Shown: positions 1-6,980, counted from the stretch's first letter. The stretch is 7,358 nucleotides of DNA from Gammaproteobacteria bacterium (GCA_024639445.1 JAHEIJ010000105.1:1-7358), one strand, 5' to 3'. Program-made: numbers and translations. The notes: generated by a model not told the origin, from the sequence alone.

Positions 1-110
1 GAGTAATGCCGCCCAGGCTAATCCCAGTAACATGCCACCAATTACATCCGCAATGGCTCACGGATGTTATTGGTGGCATGTTACTGGGATTAGCCTGGGC
101 GGCATTACTC
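1..110. repeat. Near-perfect 50-bp inverted repeat with a 10-base loop (fold-back palindrome)
   Basis: Bases 1-50 are the reverse complement of bases 61-110 at 49 of 50 positions; the only mismatch is 43 against 68. The loop is bases 51-60. The right arm encodes a sensible membrane segment of the PAP2/LssY protein, whereas the left arm read forwards gives a sequence unlike any PAP2 domain. The left arm is therefore most likely an inverted copy of the right arm, made by strand-switching during amplification or by misassembly at a contig end. A natural long hairpin inside a coding region is the less likely alternative. Confidence 0.93.
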
Positions 111-821
111 GGTATCGCTTATCGGCGCCATGCGCCTGAACGGTATTTAAAACGCGCTGACCTTACCTTTATTGGTGGTCTGCTTGCGGTATGTCTAGCT
201 GCCTATCCTGGTTTTATGCATAACCGGCAATTTGCTCAATATCAACCAATACATACCCAATACTTCATGGCCGAACAAGCCTGGTATGAAAGCGGTTGGC
301 AGGCCCTGCCCTCAGTCCGACAAGATCTGCGCGGACATAACGATTTTGTTTTTAACCTGCAGTGGATGGGACCTGCCGAGAAAATCACCACGAATCTGGA
401 AACAGCCGATTGGAATTCTGCAAGCACGAATCTGCGAAGCTATTTCAACTGGTTTAATCCTTCGGCCACGATATATGAGCTCCCTCTACTGCCGCATGTG
501 CATGATGGCCAGTATGAAGAGTTACGCTTTACCAAAACTATTCCGCCATATAGATTATTTGTGATACGCCTCTGGTGGTCTCAGATAGAAATACAGAACA
601 CACAGGGCAAACATCCCTTGTGGTTCGGCTACATCAGTGAATTAGAAAAAGTCGAACACTTCGGATTGCGTTACTTGGTAACCACACCAGACATGCTGAC
701 ACCATTACAATGGTTTCAGTCGCGCATTCCCGGCGCCAGCGCAACATCACGCACCCTGAAAGGTGAACCAGCGCGGGATCAAGATATAGAACAGTCCGTT
801 TTATTACTTAAAACAAATTAA
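51..821 (+). CDS. PAP2-family / LssY C-terminal domain membrane protein, 5' end missing
   Basis: This is the 3' part of a PAP2-type (type 2 phosphatidic acid phosphatase) protein. The reliable sequence starts with WLTDVIGG, which resembles the end of PAP2 motif 3 (SRx5Hx3D) and runs into a hydrophobic segment over the next 20 or so residues. A second membrane segment (around LTFIGGLLAVCLAAYPGF) follows. The soluble remainder resembles the LssY C-terminal domain: an early GWQALP, then ELPLLPHVHDG, RLFVIRLWWS and HPLWFGYI. Family members are predicted inner-membrane lipid or isoprenoid phosphatases, often fused to a DedA domain; whether one was present here cannot be seen. The frame stays open back to an ATG at 6, but codons before about 51 come from the inverted copy, so that start is not real. 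The residue expected to be the catalytic His reads Gln (codon 51-53), exactly at the chimeric junction. The gene converges on the LON-domain gene with a 32-base gap and no clear terminator. Confidence 0.8.
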   Translation, partial: QWLTDVIGGMLLGLAWAALLGIAYRRHAPERYLKRADLTFIGGLLAVCLAAYPGFMHNRQFAQYQPIHTQYFMAEQAWYESGWQALPSVRQDLRGHNDFVFNLQWMGPAEKITTNLETADWNSASTNLRSYFNWFNPSATIYELPLLPHVHDGQYEELRFTKTIPPYRLFVIRLWWSQIEIQNTQGKHPLWFGYISELEKVEHFGLRYLVTTPDMLTPLQWFQSRIPGASATSRTLKGEPARDQDIEQSVLLLKTN

Positions 822-853
822 TTTCCAGCCTGAGAATAACAATCCAAAAACAA

Positions 854-1438
854 CTATAAAATATCCATTTTACTCAACATAGCCGTAATGGTATCCAGGC
901 GTTGTGCCGCATCTTCTGTCATCAATAATTCTTGTTTCGCTGGCAAATCAATAGGTAATAGTTCTACAAGTCGCGCACTAACCCAAGCAGCATCTTCATA
1001 TGCCGGCGTTATAGTTGTGTATGGCGGTTCAAGTTGATTAATAATCTGCTTAAGTAAATCTACTAGCTGCTGATGTGATTCTGTAACTGGTATAGCTGGA
1101 GATTCGGGGATTAATTCCGCTTCCGCAATGATTAATTGATTAGGCCTGACTTCTGTTGAGATAACACGAAAACATTGCTCGCCCTGTAACGTCACACCAA
1201 GCAAACCATCCGGCCGTTTATGCCAATATCGAATATGACAAAGGGTTCCCACTTCATAGGTATCTGCTACCTCACCAACTTCACGCCCATTACGGATCAG
1301 TACGACACCAATACCGGAGTCCGTTTTCAGACATTCACTCACCATATCCAGGTAGCGCGGTTCAAAAATCCGCAACGGCAATACACCGCCGGGGAACAAC
1401 ACCGCGCTCAAGGGAAACAATGGAATACTCAACGTCAT
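854..1438 (-). CDS. LON substrate-binding (N-terminal) domain protein
   Basis: This is a 194-residue stand-alone LON N-terminal domain (Lon_substr_bdg type) without the AAA+ or protease domains of Lon. The opening residues IPLFPLSAVLFPGGVLPLRI, then FEPRY (positions 5-29), are the family signature. RNGREVGEVADTYEVGTLCHI (49-69) and the GVTLQGEQCFRV block (81-92) continue the beta-rich fold, and the last 70 residues are helical. The biochemical role of these short proteins is poorly defined; substrate or peptide binding is inferred from Lon. I chose the ATG at 1438 because the domain begins there. A longer frame from 1489 would add 17 non-conserved residues and overlap ubiX by 32 bases. With the chosen start, the gap to the ubiX stop is 19 bases, so it is probably the last gene of the same transcript. 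The Shine-Dalgarno match is poor. Confidence 0.87.
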   Translation of the reverse strand: MTLSIPLFPLSAVLFPGGVLPLRIFEPRYLDMVSECLKTDSGIGVVLIRNGREVGEVADTYEVGTLCHIRYWHKRPDGLLGVTLQGEQCFRVISTEVRPNQLIIAEAELIPESPAIPVTESHQQLVDLLKQIINQLEPPYTTITPAYEDAAWVSARLVELLPIDLPAKQELLMTEDAAQRLDTITAMLSKMDIL

Positions 1439-1457
1439 AGGAAATGTTTTACTTATA

Positions 1458-2081
1458 TCAGGCCTCGCCCCAGCGGGGAAGCAGCTCATGTTCTACACCA
1501 ATATGATCCAGAATTCGCGCCACGATAAAATCAACCAGGCCCTCAATTTCCTGAGGTTGATGATAGAAACCTGGGTTGGCCGGCAAAATAGTGGCACCCG
1601 CCTTTGCCAGTTTTAACATATTTTCTATATGAATGACCGATAAAGGTGTCTCCCTAACAACTACAATAAGCTTGCGCTGTTCCTTAAGCATAACATCAGC
1701 GGCGCGTTCCATGAGGTTATCACTGTTGCCGTTCGCAATTGCCGCCAGTGTGCCCGTGGTACAGGGGCAAACCACCATGTGTTGAGCTCGATGAGAACCA
1801 CTGGCAATCGGAGCCGTCCAGTCTTCACGACTGAAAACAGTTAACAGCGATTTACCCACATTAAAGTGCTCGGTAAAAAAGCGCTGCATGTCCGCAGGTC
1901 TTGTTGGAATATCCAGTGGCGTTTCCATCGCCAACACCATTTGTGCGGCTTTGGAGACAAGGAGGTACACCGGGCAGCCTGACTTTAACAGGATTTCAAG
2001 CAGGCGCAGCCCATAAGCCGTACCGGAAGCGCCGGTCATGGCAATAATTACAGGTGTTGGTGGGTCTTCTGGGGTAGCCAT
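1458..2081 (-). CDS. ubiX: Flavin prenyltransferase UbiX
   Basis: UbiX transfers a dimethylallyl group to FMN in the cytoplasm, making the prenyl-FMN cofactor used by the UbiD decarboxylase in ubiquinone synthesis. The 207-residue protein has the FMN-binding TGASG near the N-terminus (16-20), SKAAQ (43-47), CPCTTGTLAAIANG (105-118), RETPLS (143-148), PANPGFYH (167-174) and a C-terminal LPRWG. Residues S19, E53, R126, K133, R143, E144, Y173 and W204 fall at a constant offset of four from the active-site residues I recall for Pseudomonas UbiX, so the enzyme looks intact. An in-frame TAA lies just upstream of the ATG at 2081, which fixes that as the first start. The gap to the mpl stop is 30 bases, consistent with one operon. 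No ubiD is visible in the window. Confidence 0.96.
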   Translation of the reverse strand: MATPEDPPTPVIIAMTGASGTAYGLRLLEILLKSGCPVYLLVSKAAQMVLAMETPLDIPTRPADMQRFFTEHFNVGKSLLTVFSREDWTAPIASGSHRAQHMVVCPCTTGTLAAIANGNSDNLMERAADVMLKEQRKLIVVVRETPLSVIHIENMLKLAKAGATILPANPGFYHQPQEIEGLVDFIVARILDHIGVEHELLPRWGEA

Positions 2082-2111
2082 TCTATTTCTTGTTTAATTC
2101 TATTCATATAA

Positions 2112-3476
2112 CTACGGTTGAGCCGTTAATGCATCCAGCAGTCGCACATGTATATCTTCAAAACCACCATTACTCATTACCAGCACATGACTGCCTTCGC
2201 TGGCCTGGTGGATGACCGCTTCAATTATCGCCGTCGTAGTATCAAACTGTTGTGCTTTACCATTCAGTGAATCAACTATAGCAGTCATATCCCATTCGAT
2301 CCCGTCCGGCCTATAAATCATGACCCGATCCGCTAATTGTAATGCTTTTGCAAGCTCATCGGCATGAATCCCCATTCGCATGGTATTGGAGCGTGGTTCC
2401 AGCACTGCCACAATAGGCGCTGCGCCAACTGATTTACGTAAGCCGGCCAGTGTTGTCGCAATTGCCGTTGGATGATGGGCAAAGTCATCATAGACAGTTA
2501 TGCCATTGACCTCGCCTCGCACTTCCATGCGGCGTTTAATACCGCTGAATCCATGTAAACATTCGATCGCCAATTCTGCCGGCACACCAGCATGACGCGC
2601 TGCGGCAATAGCGGCCAGAGCATTGAGCATGTTGTGCTCACCTATTAGTGGCCAATCCACGGTACCCTGCAGCACCTGATTAAAATAGACCTCGAAACAA
2701 TGGTTATCCTGCGCCAATGATCTTGCTGACCAGCCCGCGCCTTCAGCATGTCCAAATTTTTCAACCTCTGTCCAACAACCCCGTTGTAGCACCTCAGGCA
2801 AGTTAACATCATCCTGGTTACTGATAATCAGACCATTGCCCGGCACGGTTCGAATTAAATGATGAAACTGTACTTTGATAGCTTCCAGATCCGGAAAAAT
2901 ATCTGCATGATCAAACTCGAGGTTATTGAGAATCAGGGTTCGGGGTCGGTAGTGCACAAACTTGGAGCGTTTATCGAAAAAAGCGGTGTCGTACTCATCG
3001 GCTTCAACAACAAAAAACGGAGTATCACCCAGACGCGCTGAAAGACCGAAATTGGCGGGAATACCACCAATCAGAAAACCCGGTCTGAGGTTATTTGCCT
3101 CCAGCAGCCAGGCCAGTATGCTCGCCGTACTTGTCTTGCCATGTGTCCCTGCTACCCCCAGTACCCAGCGTGAAGCTAAAACATGCTCCGCCAACCATTG
3201 CGGCCCCGAGGTATACGCCAAGCCCTGGTCCAGAACATACTCCACTGCCGGATTACCCCGCGACAAGGCATTGCCGATAACCACCAGGTCAGGGGCCGGA
3301 TCAAGATGAGACGGTTCATAGCCTTCGCACAAGGTGATCCCCTGTGCCTCCAACTGGAGGCTCATTGGCGGATATACATTGGCATCCGAGCCACTCACGT
3401 GGTAACCGAGCTCTCTTGCCAACAGCGCAAGTCCGCCCATGAACGTTCCACAAATACCAAGAATATGTATGTGCAT
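2112..3476 (-). CDS. mpl: UDP-N-acetylmuramate:L-alanyl-gamma-D-glutamyl-meso-diaminopimelate ligase
   Basis: Mpl is a cytoplasmic, ATP-dependent Mur-family ligase that joins recycled murein tripeptide (L-Ala-gamma-D-Glu-mDAP) to UDP-MurNAc, bypassing de novo peptide assembly. From M1 at 3476 the protein is 454 residues, close to the E. coli length of about 457. The start MHIHILGICGTFMGGLALLA is the N-terminal UDP-binding Rossmann fold. GVAGTHGKTST (107-117) is the ATP P-loop, EADEYDTAFFDKRSKF (158-173) and NNLEFDHADIF (184-194) belong to the central domain, and YDDFAHHPTAI (329-339) is typical of MurC/Mpl C-terminal regions. The frame extends upstream to 3578, but that part lies inside the neighbouring membrane-protein gene and is not conserved. 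The preceding stop and this ATG are separated by one base (TGA-A-ATG), which suggests translational coupling. No strong Shine-Dalgarno sequence is seen. Confidence 0.96.
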   Translation of the reverse strand: MHIHILGICGTFMGGLALLARELGYHVSGSDANVYPPMSLQLEAQGITLCEGYEPSHLDPAPDLVVIGNALSRGNPAVEYVLDQGLAYTSGPQWLAEHVLASRWVLGVAGTHGKTSTASILAWLLEANNLRPGFLIGGIPANFGLSARLGDTPFFVVEADEYDTAFFDKRSKFVHYRPRTLILNNLEFDHADIFPDLEAIKVQFHHLIRTVPGNGLIISNQDDVNLPEVLQRGCWTEVEKFGHAEGAGWSARSLAQDNHCFEVYFNQVLQGTVDWPLIGEHNMLNALAAIAAARHAGVPAELAIECLHGFSGIKRRMEVRGEVNGITVYDDFAHHPTAIATTLAGLRKSVGAAPIVAVLEPRSNTMRMGIHADELAKALQLADRVMIYRPDGIEWDMTAIVDSLNGKAQQFDTTTAIIEAVIHQASEGSHVLVMSNGGFEDIHVRLLDALTAQP

Positions 3477-3477
3477 T

Positions 3478-3993
3478 TCAACTTGTCGCCGGCAAAAGAA
3501 AATCCACAAGCTTAATACTGAGCATAAAATACCCAAAGGCAAACAACCCCGCCAACATAAAACTAACTGATAAAGCATGGCGCAGGATATGGGCCATAAT
3601 CACTAAACTCCAGATATTCAGTAACAACAGGATTAATCCAAAATAACCCTGCTCCTGTGTAATATAATTTATCGCCAGCAATATCGGCATTGCCAACAGG
3701 CTGATAATAACTCCCGTTCCCAACAGCGCAGTCAATGTCTGGAAAATACGCGCTGCATATCCCATAACAGTCATCAAGGCAGAAAGACTTCCCAGAAAGA
3801 ATACTGTATGAACACTGACTACCAGCACAATATAACCAGGTTCAACTTTCGGTAATGCGAGATTCAAATTCAGATTGTCGACCAGAAGGCCTATTAGTAA
3901 CAATATGAAGAATAATCCACGCGAATAAGGTATGTCTTGCGGTGCTTTCTGAAGCAGGCAAATTTCCCAAAATGGTTGAATCAAATATGTCAT
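3478..3993 (-). CDS. Membrane protein of unknown function, about five membrane segments, upstream of mpl
   Basis: I do not recognise a named family. The 171-residue protein begins with a short polar, aromatic stretch (FWEICLLQKAPQDIPYSR, about 8-25). Hydrophobic segments follow at about 26-48, 53-75, 86-108, 117-137 and 141-166, so it is predicted to be an integral inner-membrane protein with almost no soluble domain. The FQTLTALLGTG stretch (84-94) before the third segment faintly recalls Yip1-type proteins, but this is only an impression. No catalytic motif is visible. It is the first gene of a minus-strand run and is coupled to mpl (stop and start one base apart), so it is probably co-expressed with muropeptide recycling. 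That does not establish its function. The ATG at 3993 has no obvious ribosome binding site. Confidence 0.8.
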   Translation of the reverse strand: MTYLIQPFWEICLLQKAPQDIPYSRGLFFILLLIGLLVDNLNLNLALPKVEPGYIVLVVSVHTVFFLGSLSALMTVMGYAARIFQTLTALLGTGVIISLLAMPILLAINYITQEQGYFGLILLLLNIWSLVIMAHILRHALSVSFMLAGLFAFGYFMLSIKLVDFLLPATS

Positions 3994-4071
3994 ATCAGAT
4001 ATAAAACGCGCCGGGTCCTTAGTCTTTTTATATGGCCCTATTTCAAGGAGGACCCATCATACCTTAAGATA

Positions 4072-4098
4072 TCAACACGGCAGAACACTCACTATAAT
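4072..4098 (+). promoter_or_regulatory. Possible sigma-70 promoter for rnd
   Basis: A perfect TATAAT -10 hexamer lies at 4093-4098, in the intergenic region upstream of rnd. The best -35 is weak: TCAACA at 4072-4077, with a short 15-base spacer. Transcription would start near 4105, leaving only about 12 bases before the ATG at 4117. The exact -10 supports the call; the poor -35 and short spacer weaken it. Confidence 0.35.
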
Positions 4099-4116
4099 TA
4101 AAACCATCACAATCTT

Positions 4117-5295
4117 ATGAATAACCAGCAAAAAACCACCGAAATGCGCTACGTTGACACACCTCAAGCACTCACGGAATTATGCCAGGAATTACAATCG
4201 GCGGAAGTGATTGCGGTGGATACGGAATTTATCCGTGAAAAAACCTACTATGCCAAACTTTGTCTCATACAGGTAGCAAGCGATTCTGTTATTGCTTGTG
4301 TTGATCCGTTGGCACTGAATAACCTCGATGAGCTCCTGGCCATCCTCTATAGTCCTGACAAGCTTAAACTTTTCCATGCTGCCTGGCAGGATTTGGAAAT
4401 TTTCTTCGACCAATGGGAACGCATCCCGACGCCTGTCTTTGATACACAAATCGCAGCGGCTTTGCTGGGCTTTAGCGATCAAATCGGATATGCCAATCTG
4501 GCGGAACAGCTAGTGGGAATCCAACTGGACAAAACGGCGTCTCGTACCGATTGGGCACAACGCCCATTATCTCCGCAACAACTTGCCTACGCAGCCGATG
4601 ATGTGAACTACCTGTTGCAACTCTACCCGATTATTCTGCAACGCCTTACCAAACTCGGCAGGAATAGCTGGCTGGAAGAGGATTTTACGGCGTTGACCGA
4701 TCCAGCCAGCTATGCGAAATCAGCGGAACTGGCATGGCAGCGGGTCAGTGGCCATGGAAGGTTAAAGCCCCGGCAACTGGCAGCGTTGCAACGCCTTGCG
4801 GCCTGGCGTGAGCAGCAGGCCTGCCAACGTAACAAGCCGCGCAAATGGATTTTGTCAGACGATATCCTGCTCTTACTTGCCAGGCATCTGCCGTCTGATT
4901 ATGCAACCCTGGCAAAAGTACGCGGATTGCCGGAACGATTACTCAATCAGTCGGGGGAGGAACTAATTGCTTCCATTAACGACGCCCTGGCCCTGGCAGA
5001 TAATGCCTTGCCAACTCTGTCACAAAAAGAACGCCTCACACCAGATCAAGAATGCCTGGCTGATACCCTTATGGCTTACCTGCGTCTGTTGGCCCAGGAG
5101 AACCAAATCAGCCCGGCGAGTTTATCAACCCGTAAGGAAATCGAAAAAATAGTTCGCGGTAAACGGGATATTCCCCTGTTACATGGATGGCGCGGACATC
5201 TTGCTGGCGAACCGTTACTGAATCTGATGGACGGAAAAATTGCTTTGACGATCAAGAATGGACAACTCAACGCCATATCAACTGACCCCGCCTGA
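4117..5295 (+). CDS. rnd: Ribonuclease D
   Basis: RNase D is a 3'-5' exoribonuclease that trims tRNA and other small RNA 3' ends in the cytoplasm. The 392-residue protein has an N-terminal DEDDy exonuclease domain followed by HRDC-type helical regions. The catalytic set is complete: D35 and E37 in VDTEF, D92 in HAAWQDLEIF, and Y158 and D162 in YAADDV. All five sit exactly seven residues beyond their E. coli RNase D counterparts (D28, E30, D85, Y151, D155). The HRDC domain spans roughly 213-295 (GRLKPRQLAALQRLAAWRE onward), and a second helical segment lies around 310-365. Two starts are possible, the ATG at 4117 or the ATG at 4144 (M10, just before RYVDTP); neither has a good Shine-Dalgarno sequence. 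I keep 4117. The next gene starts six bases after the stop, so the two are probably co-transcribed. Confidence 0.95.
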   Translation: MNNQQKTTEMRYVDTPQALTELCQELQSAEVIAVDTEFIREKTYYAKLCLIQVASDSVIACVDPLALNNLDELLAILYSPDKLKLFHAAWQDLEIFFDQWERIPTPVFDTQIAAALLGFSDQIGYANLAEQLVGIQLDKTASRTDWAQRPLSPQQLAYAADDVNYLLQLYPIILQRLTKLGRNSWLEEDFTALTDPASYAKSAELAWQRVSGHGRLKPRQLAALQRLAAWREQQACQRNKPRKWILSDDILLLLARHLPSDYATLAKVRGLPERLLNQSGEELIASINDALALADNALPTLSQKERLTPDQECLADTLMAYLRLLAQENQISPASLSTRKEIEKIVRGKRDIPLLHGWRGHLAGEPLLNLMDGKIALTIKNGQLNAISTDPA

Positions 5296-5300
5296 GAGCC

Positions 5301-6488
5301 ATGCCGATTAACTCACTACTATCAAATTATCGTAAAAAGTATCACTACCCGTGGCGCTCAGGGGGGCGTTACCAGCTTCTGGTGGATGGGCTTCAATTTT
5401 TCCCCATCATGCTGGATGCAATAAATGCTGCGCAAAACTTCATATGTCTGGAGCTATACCTCATGGAGTCCGGCGAAGTCAGTAATCGCTTCATCACCGC
5501 ATTAGCCTCAGTTCAGCAACGTGGCGTCAAAATTTATATGTTACTTGACGACTACGGTAGTCATTACCTGAATACAGCTGATCGACAACGTTTATGGGAT
5601 GCGGGTGTCCAACTGGCTTTATATAACCCGGTTCGCTACCGTAAGCTGTACCAGAACCTGCGCCGCGATCACCGTAAGCTCCTGCTCATCGATGGTAAAT
5701 TAGCTTTCGTAGGTGGGGCGGGATTGACGGATGAATTCATGCAATTACGCCGTCCAGATATAAACTGGCATGAAGTCATGTTGAAAATTGAAGGCCCCGC
5801 CATTCAAGACTGGCTCGACCTGTTCAGCCGCACATGGCAACAAGCAACCCAAACGCCTTGTCCCCATACTGCCTACCAAGCCGCTCCACTTACGGAAAAT
5901 CAACTGGGAAGAGTCAGCATTGCCGAAGGCCGCGGACGCCAGGAGATAAATCGTTCGTTAATAAAGCGCTGCCGCACGGCTGAAAGGCGAATTTGGATCA
6001 GTACACCGTATTTCATCATTTCCCGTAAATTACGGCATACACTTCGCCGTGTTGCCCGACATGGCATTGATGTCAGAGTGCTGGTTCCTGGCCCCATCAG
6101 CGATCACCCCTGGGTTCGCCATGCCAGTCGTGGCTATTACTTACGCTTACTACGGCAAGGGGTACGTATATTTGAATATCAACCTCGCTTCTTACACGCA
6201 AAGATACAGTTGTGTGATAACTGGGTTTCAATTGGCTCCAGCAATCTTGACCGATGGAACCAGCACTGGAACCTGGATGCCAATCAGGAAATTGATGATC
6301 CTCAGTTCGCAGCGCAAGTAGTAACCCTGTTCAGCAGAGACTTTTCACATAGTGAAGAAATACTGTATCAAAATTGGGTGATCCGGCCACACTGGCAACG
6401 CCTGCGCGAGTGGTTCTGGGGTCGTTTCGTTCACCTGTTGGAAATACTAAGCCATAAGCAATTTAAAAAGCGCACAAAATCAAAATAA
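5301..6488 (+). CDS. Phospholipase D-family cardiolipin synthase, ClsB-like
   Basis: The 395-residue protein has two HKD motifs of the phospholipase D superfamily. The first is HRKLLLID (H124, K126, D131) followed by GKLAFVGGAGLTDEF; the second is HAKIQLCD (H299, K301, D306) followed by GSSNLD. Both catalytic sets are complete. Enzymes with this layout transfer phosphatidyl groups to make cardiolipin or related lipids at the inner membrane. There is no N-terminal pair of membrane helices like that of ClsA, and the length and the early YQLLVDGLQFFPIMLDAI block fit the ClsB (YbhO) type better. The exact acceptor lipid cannot be deduced. The C-terminus is aromatic and basic (WFWGRF, then a KKRTKSK tail) and could aid membrane contact. 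The ATG lies five bases after the rnd stop with only a weak GAGAG upstream, suggesting coupled translation. Confidence 0.9.
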   Translation: MPINSLLSNYRKKYHYPWRSGGRYQLLVDGLQFFPIMLDAINAAQNFICLELYLMESGEVSNRFITALASVQQRGVKIYMLLDDYGSHYLNTADRQRLWDAGVQLALYNPVRYRKLYQNLRRDHRKLLLIDGKLAFVGGAGLTDEFMQLRRPDINWHEVMLKIEGPAIQDWLDLFSRTWQQATQTPCPHTAYQAAPLTENQLGRVSIAEGRGRQEINRSLIKRCRTAERRIWISTPYFIISRKLRHTLRRVARHGIDVRVLVPGPISDHPWVRHASRGYYLRLLRQGVRIFEYQPRFLHAKIQLCDNWVSIGSSNLDRWNQHWNLDANQEIDDPQFAAQVVTLFSRDFSHSEEILYQNWVIRPHWQRLREWFWGRFVHLLEILSHKQFKKRTKSK

Positions 6489-6520
6489 AAAAAGGCGAAT
6501 CCATGCGATTCACCTTCTCT
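6487..6520. terminator. Rho-independent terminator shared by two convergent genes
   Basis: A hairpin is formed by 6492-6501 and 6507-6516 with a five-base loop. On the minus strand the 10-bp stem pairs fully, with one G-U wobble, and is followed by seven T's (from plus-strand A's at 6487-6493, partly within the stem). This makes it a good terminator for the DsrE-like lipoprotein gene, whose stop is at 6543. On the plus strand the same stem has one C-A mismatch and is followed by a T-rich tract, so it probably also ends the rnd-cardiolipin synthase transcript. Confidence 0.75.
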
Positions 6521-6542
6521 TTCTTTATTAACAGGTTCTGAA

Positions 6543-6974
6543 TCAAGGCCGAATATACGCGTAGCCCTGTTCCTGCAATTCCATTATGCGTTGCACCCCG
6601 GCGGGCACGACTTTGACCCCCTCCACCAGTTGTGGCGATTTACCCTTCTTACGTTTCACTTTATTCATGGTATTGCCACAAGCACTAAAGGTGAATTCAT
6701 CATACATGGTAAGATCCTGTACCCGTTTAGACTGTCTACCATTTTTGGTTAATAAGCTCAGGCCTGGTCCATAAGCGACGATTTCCACTTGAATATTACC
6801 GGGCCCCAATGCCTTTTGTAAATTGACCGCGTTGTTGAGAGCAATTGCCTGGGTACGGGGATCATCAGTACTAACCTGGATGACCACCTTATGCCCCTCA
6901 TTATTCTGGGTGCTGGCACAACCTGAGACGATTGCCAGAATGAATAACAAGGTAAATAATTTAAGCCTCGACAT
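6543..6974 (-). CDS. DsrE/DsrF-like domain lipoprotein
   Basis: The 143-residue protein has a lipoprotein signal peptide: a basic start, a hydrophobic core (LFTLLFILAIV) and a lipobox VSG-C with the acylated Cys at residue 19. Residue +2 is Ala, not Asp, which favours sorting to the outer membrane. The mature part resembles the DsrE fold: HKVVIQVSTDDP, then LNNAVNLQKALG, VEIVAYGPGLSLL, FSACGNTM, and VVPAGVQRIMELQEQGYAYI close to the C-terminus. Cytoplasmic DsrE proteins carry sulfur on a Cys; here C99 in SACGNTM is the only Cys besides the lipobox one. Function in the envelope is unknown. Two starts are adjacent, GTG at 6977 and ATG at 6974. AGGAGGT lies six bases before the ATG but only three before the GTG, so I chose the ATG. 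The gene is flanked by terminators on both sides and appears monocistronic. Confidence 0.88.
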   Translation of the reverse strand: MSRLKLFTLLFILAIVSGCASTQNNEGHKVVIQVSTDDPRTQAIALNNAVNLQKALGPGNIQVEIVAYGPGLSLLTKNGRQSKRVQDLTMYDEFTFSACGNTMNKVKRKKGKSPQLVEGVKVVPAGVQRIMELQEQGYAYIRP

Positions 6975-6980
6975 CACAAC

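Noticed and set aside
6..50. ATG at base 6 as the start of the PAP2/LssY gene
   Set aside because: Bases 1-50 are an inverted copy of 61-110, so these codons are antisense of the real gene; the family also needs a much longer N-terminal part.
1439..1489. Longer N-terminus for the LON-domain protein (start at 1489)
   Set aside because: The 17 extra residues are not domain-like and would overlap the end of ubiX by 32 bases; the LON domain begins right after the ATG at 1438.
2859..3515. Several plus-strand open frames of 60-115 codons opposite mpl
   Set aside because: They are antisense shadows of a strongly conserved gene, with no ribosome binding sites or recognisable domains.
3477..3578. 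Longer N-terminus for Mpl (start at 3578)
   Set aside because: The extension lies entirely within the membrane-protein gene in another frame, and the Rossmann fold starts at MHIHILG (3476).
4045..4052. Perfect AAGGAGGA on the plus strand in the intergenic region, suggesting a hidden small gene
   Set aside because: No ATG, GTG or TTG lies at a useful distance, and the reading frames close quickly; the next ATG is the rnd start 65 bases away.
4013..4055. Imperfect hairpin GGGTCCTT / AAGGAGGACCC in the divergent intergenic region
   Set aside because: It needs a three-base bulge and a 24-base loop and has no T-run; too weak to call as a regulator or terminator.
4056..4061. Minus-strand TATGAT as the -10 of a promoter for the membrane protein-mpl operon
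   Set aside because: No acceptable -35 hexamer was found at 15-18 bases upstream; a promoter is expected somewhere here but I cannot place it.
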